DNA from: an uncultured Clostridia bacterium
Lineage (GTDB): Bacteria; Bacillota; Clostridia; Christensenellales; UBA1242
Direction: 5' to 3'
Length of the DNA stretch: 5,496 nucleotides
Assembly: GCA_947631485.1 (NCBI GenBank)
Contig: CANRLJ010000054.1
Location: forward strand, 1 to 5,496
Below the pieces are notes generated by a model. It was not told the DNA's origin, ran no database searches, and saw only the letters and a list, made by a program, of their open reading frames with translations. The first letter of the stretch is position 1, and each line of letters begins with the position of its first letter. Position numbers and translations under genes: made by a program. Below are positions 5,111 to 5,496 of this stretch, in pieces.

Positions 5111-5496
5111 GTGAAAAAAGTTAAAGTTATTATAGACACCGACCCAGGCGTTGACGACACAAATGCACTTGTGTATGTGCTGCACGACCCACAATTTGAC
5201 ATAAAACTGATCACCACCGCCCAAGGCAATATCAAAATTGAAAACGCAACACGAAACATGCTGCATTTGTTGGATATGTTTCATAAAGATGTCAGAGTTG
5301 TTGAGGGCTATCATCAAAGGCTTGGAAACAACACCGAGGATGCTTCTTTTTTGCACACTGTCGAGGGTCTTGGCGGCTATAATCCCCCAAAAAACACAAA
5401 GCACAAGACAGAAAATGTGGATTGTGCGGATGCAATATATGAGGTGCTGAAGCAATATCCAAAACAAATCACTTTTGTGATTTTGGGCCCACACAC
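5111..5496 (+). CDS. Nucleoside hydrolase (inosine-uridine preferring family), C-terminus cut by window edge
   Basis: Cleaves the N-glycosidic bond of nucleosides to give ribose and a free base, in salvage; the family is usually cytoplasmic, and some bacillus members are on spores. The 128 complete residues carry the defining calcium and ribose site DTDPGVDD (9-16), with aspartates 11, 15 and 16 equivalent to D10, D14 and D15 of the Crithidia enzyme. Next come TTAQGN (35-40), whose Asn40 matches N39, then N48 in the ATRNML helix, H82 with EGLGG (85-89) for the usual HGxDGLG region, and LGP (125-127) just before the edge. No signal peptide is seen. Family members have about 300-350 residues, so more than half is missing. 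Small departures: Glu for Asp in DGLG, His for the usual Leu in LGPLTN, and no Pro in the GxxxPL stretch (66-71). Substrate preference cannot be assigned, so no symbol is given. Confidence 0.93.
   Translation, partial: MKKVKVIIDTDPGVDDTNALVYVLHDPQFDIKLITTAQGNIKIENATRNMLHLLDMFHKDVRVVEGYHQRLGNNTEDASFLHTVEGLGGYNPPKNTKHKTENVDCADAIYEVLKQYPKQITFVILGPH

Noticed and set aside
4988..5494. Minus-strand open frames opposite the nucleoside hydrolase
   Set aside because: The plus strand encodes an unmistakable nucleoside hydrolase N-terminus; the reverse frames run through the terminator and show no conserved motif.
1..5496. Mobile element, CRISPR, tRNA/rRNA or a defence system
   Set aside because: I found no terminal inverted repeats, transposase or integrase motifs, spaced palindromic repeats, RNA gene signatures or nuclease domains; base composition looks uniform apart from the acidic repeat tail.

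Overview
The window looks like chromosomal DNA from an AT-rich, endospore-forming Firmicute, most likely an uncultured clostridial lineage. The evidence is a complete GerA-GerB pair and a partial GerC in receptor-operon order, Gram-positive style Shine-Dalgarno (SD) sites (AAAGGAG, GGAGG, AAGGAG), TTG and GTG starts with good ribosome sites, and sigma-A-like promoters. The genus cannot be named from this sequence. I see no rRNA, tRNA, CRISPR array, insertion sequence or phage gene.

Layout. Positions 1-3069, minus strand: a nutrient germinant-receptor operon read right to left, GerA subunit (TTG start at 3069), GerB subunit (ATG at 1658) and GerC subunit (ATG at 570, running off the left edge). 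The genes overlap by 14 and 4 bases, so translation is probably coupled. Positions 3117-4016, minus strand: a 299-residue single-pass membrane protein with a fibronectin-III-like external domain. It ends 47 bases before gerA with no terminator between. That gap carries a good candidate sigma-G promoter for the ger genes, while the upstream gene has its own sigma-A-like promoter placed so that its mRNA would start at or next to the ATG. Positions 4017-4152 are a divergent promoter region. Positions 4153-5022, plus strand: a three-helix membrane protein with a long acidic, Pro-Val-Glu repeat tail, closed by a strong intrinsic terminator. Positions 5111-5496, plus strand: the N-terminal part of a nucleoside hydrolase, cut by the right edge.

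How it may fit together. GerA, GerB and GerC are known to form a complex in the spore inner membrane that senses nutrients and opens ion flow at the start of germination. Read-through from the upstream membrane-protein gene could add a second route of expression to the ger operon. The nucleoside hydrolase may be unrelated housekeeping. However, nucleosides are germinants in some bacilli, so its proximity is worth recording. The two oddest points are a GerC that lacks the usual lipidation cysteine and the probable leaderless promoter. I do not see convincing evidence for a wholly new multi-gene system. The two unassigned membrane proteins are the least explained content.
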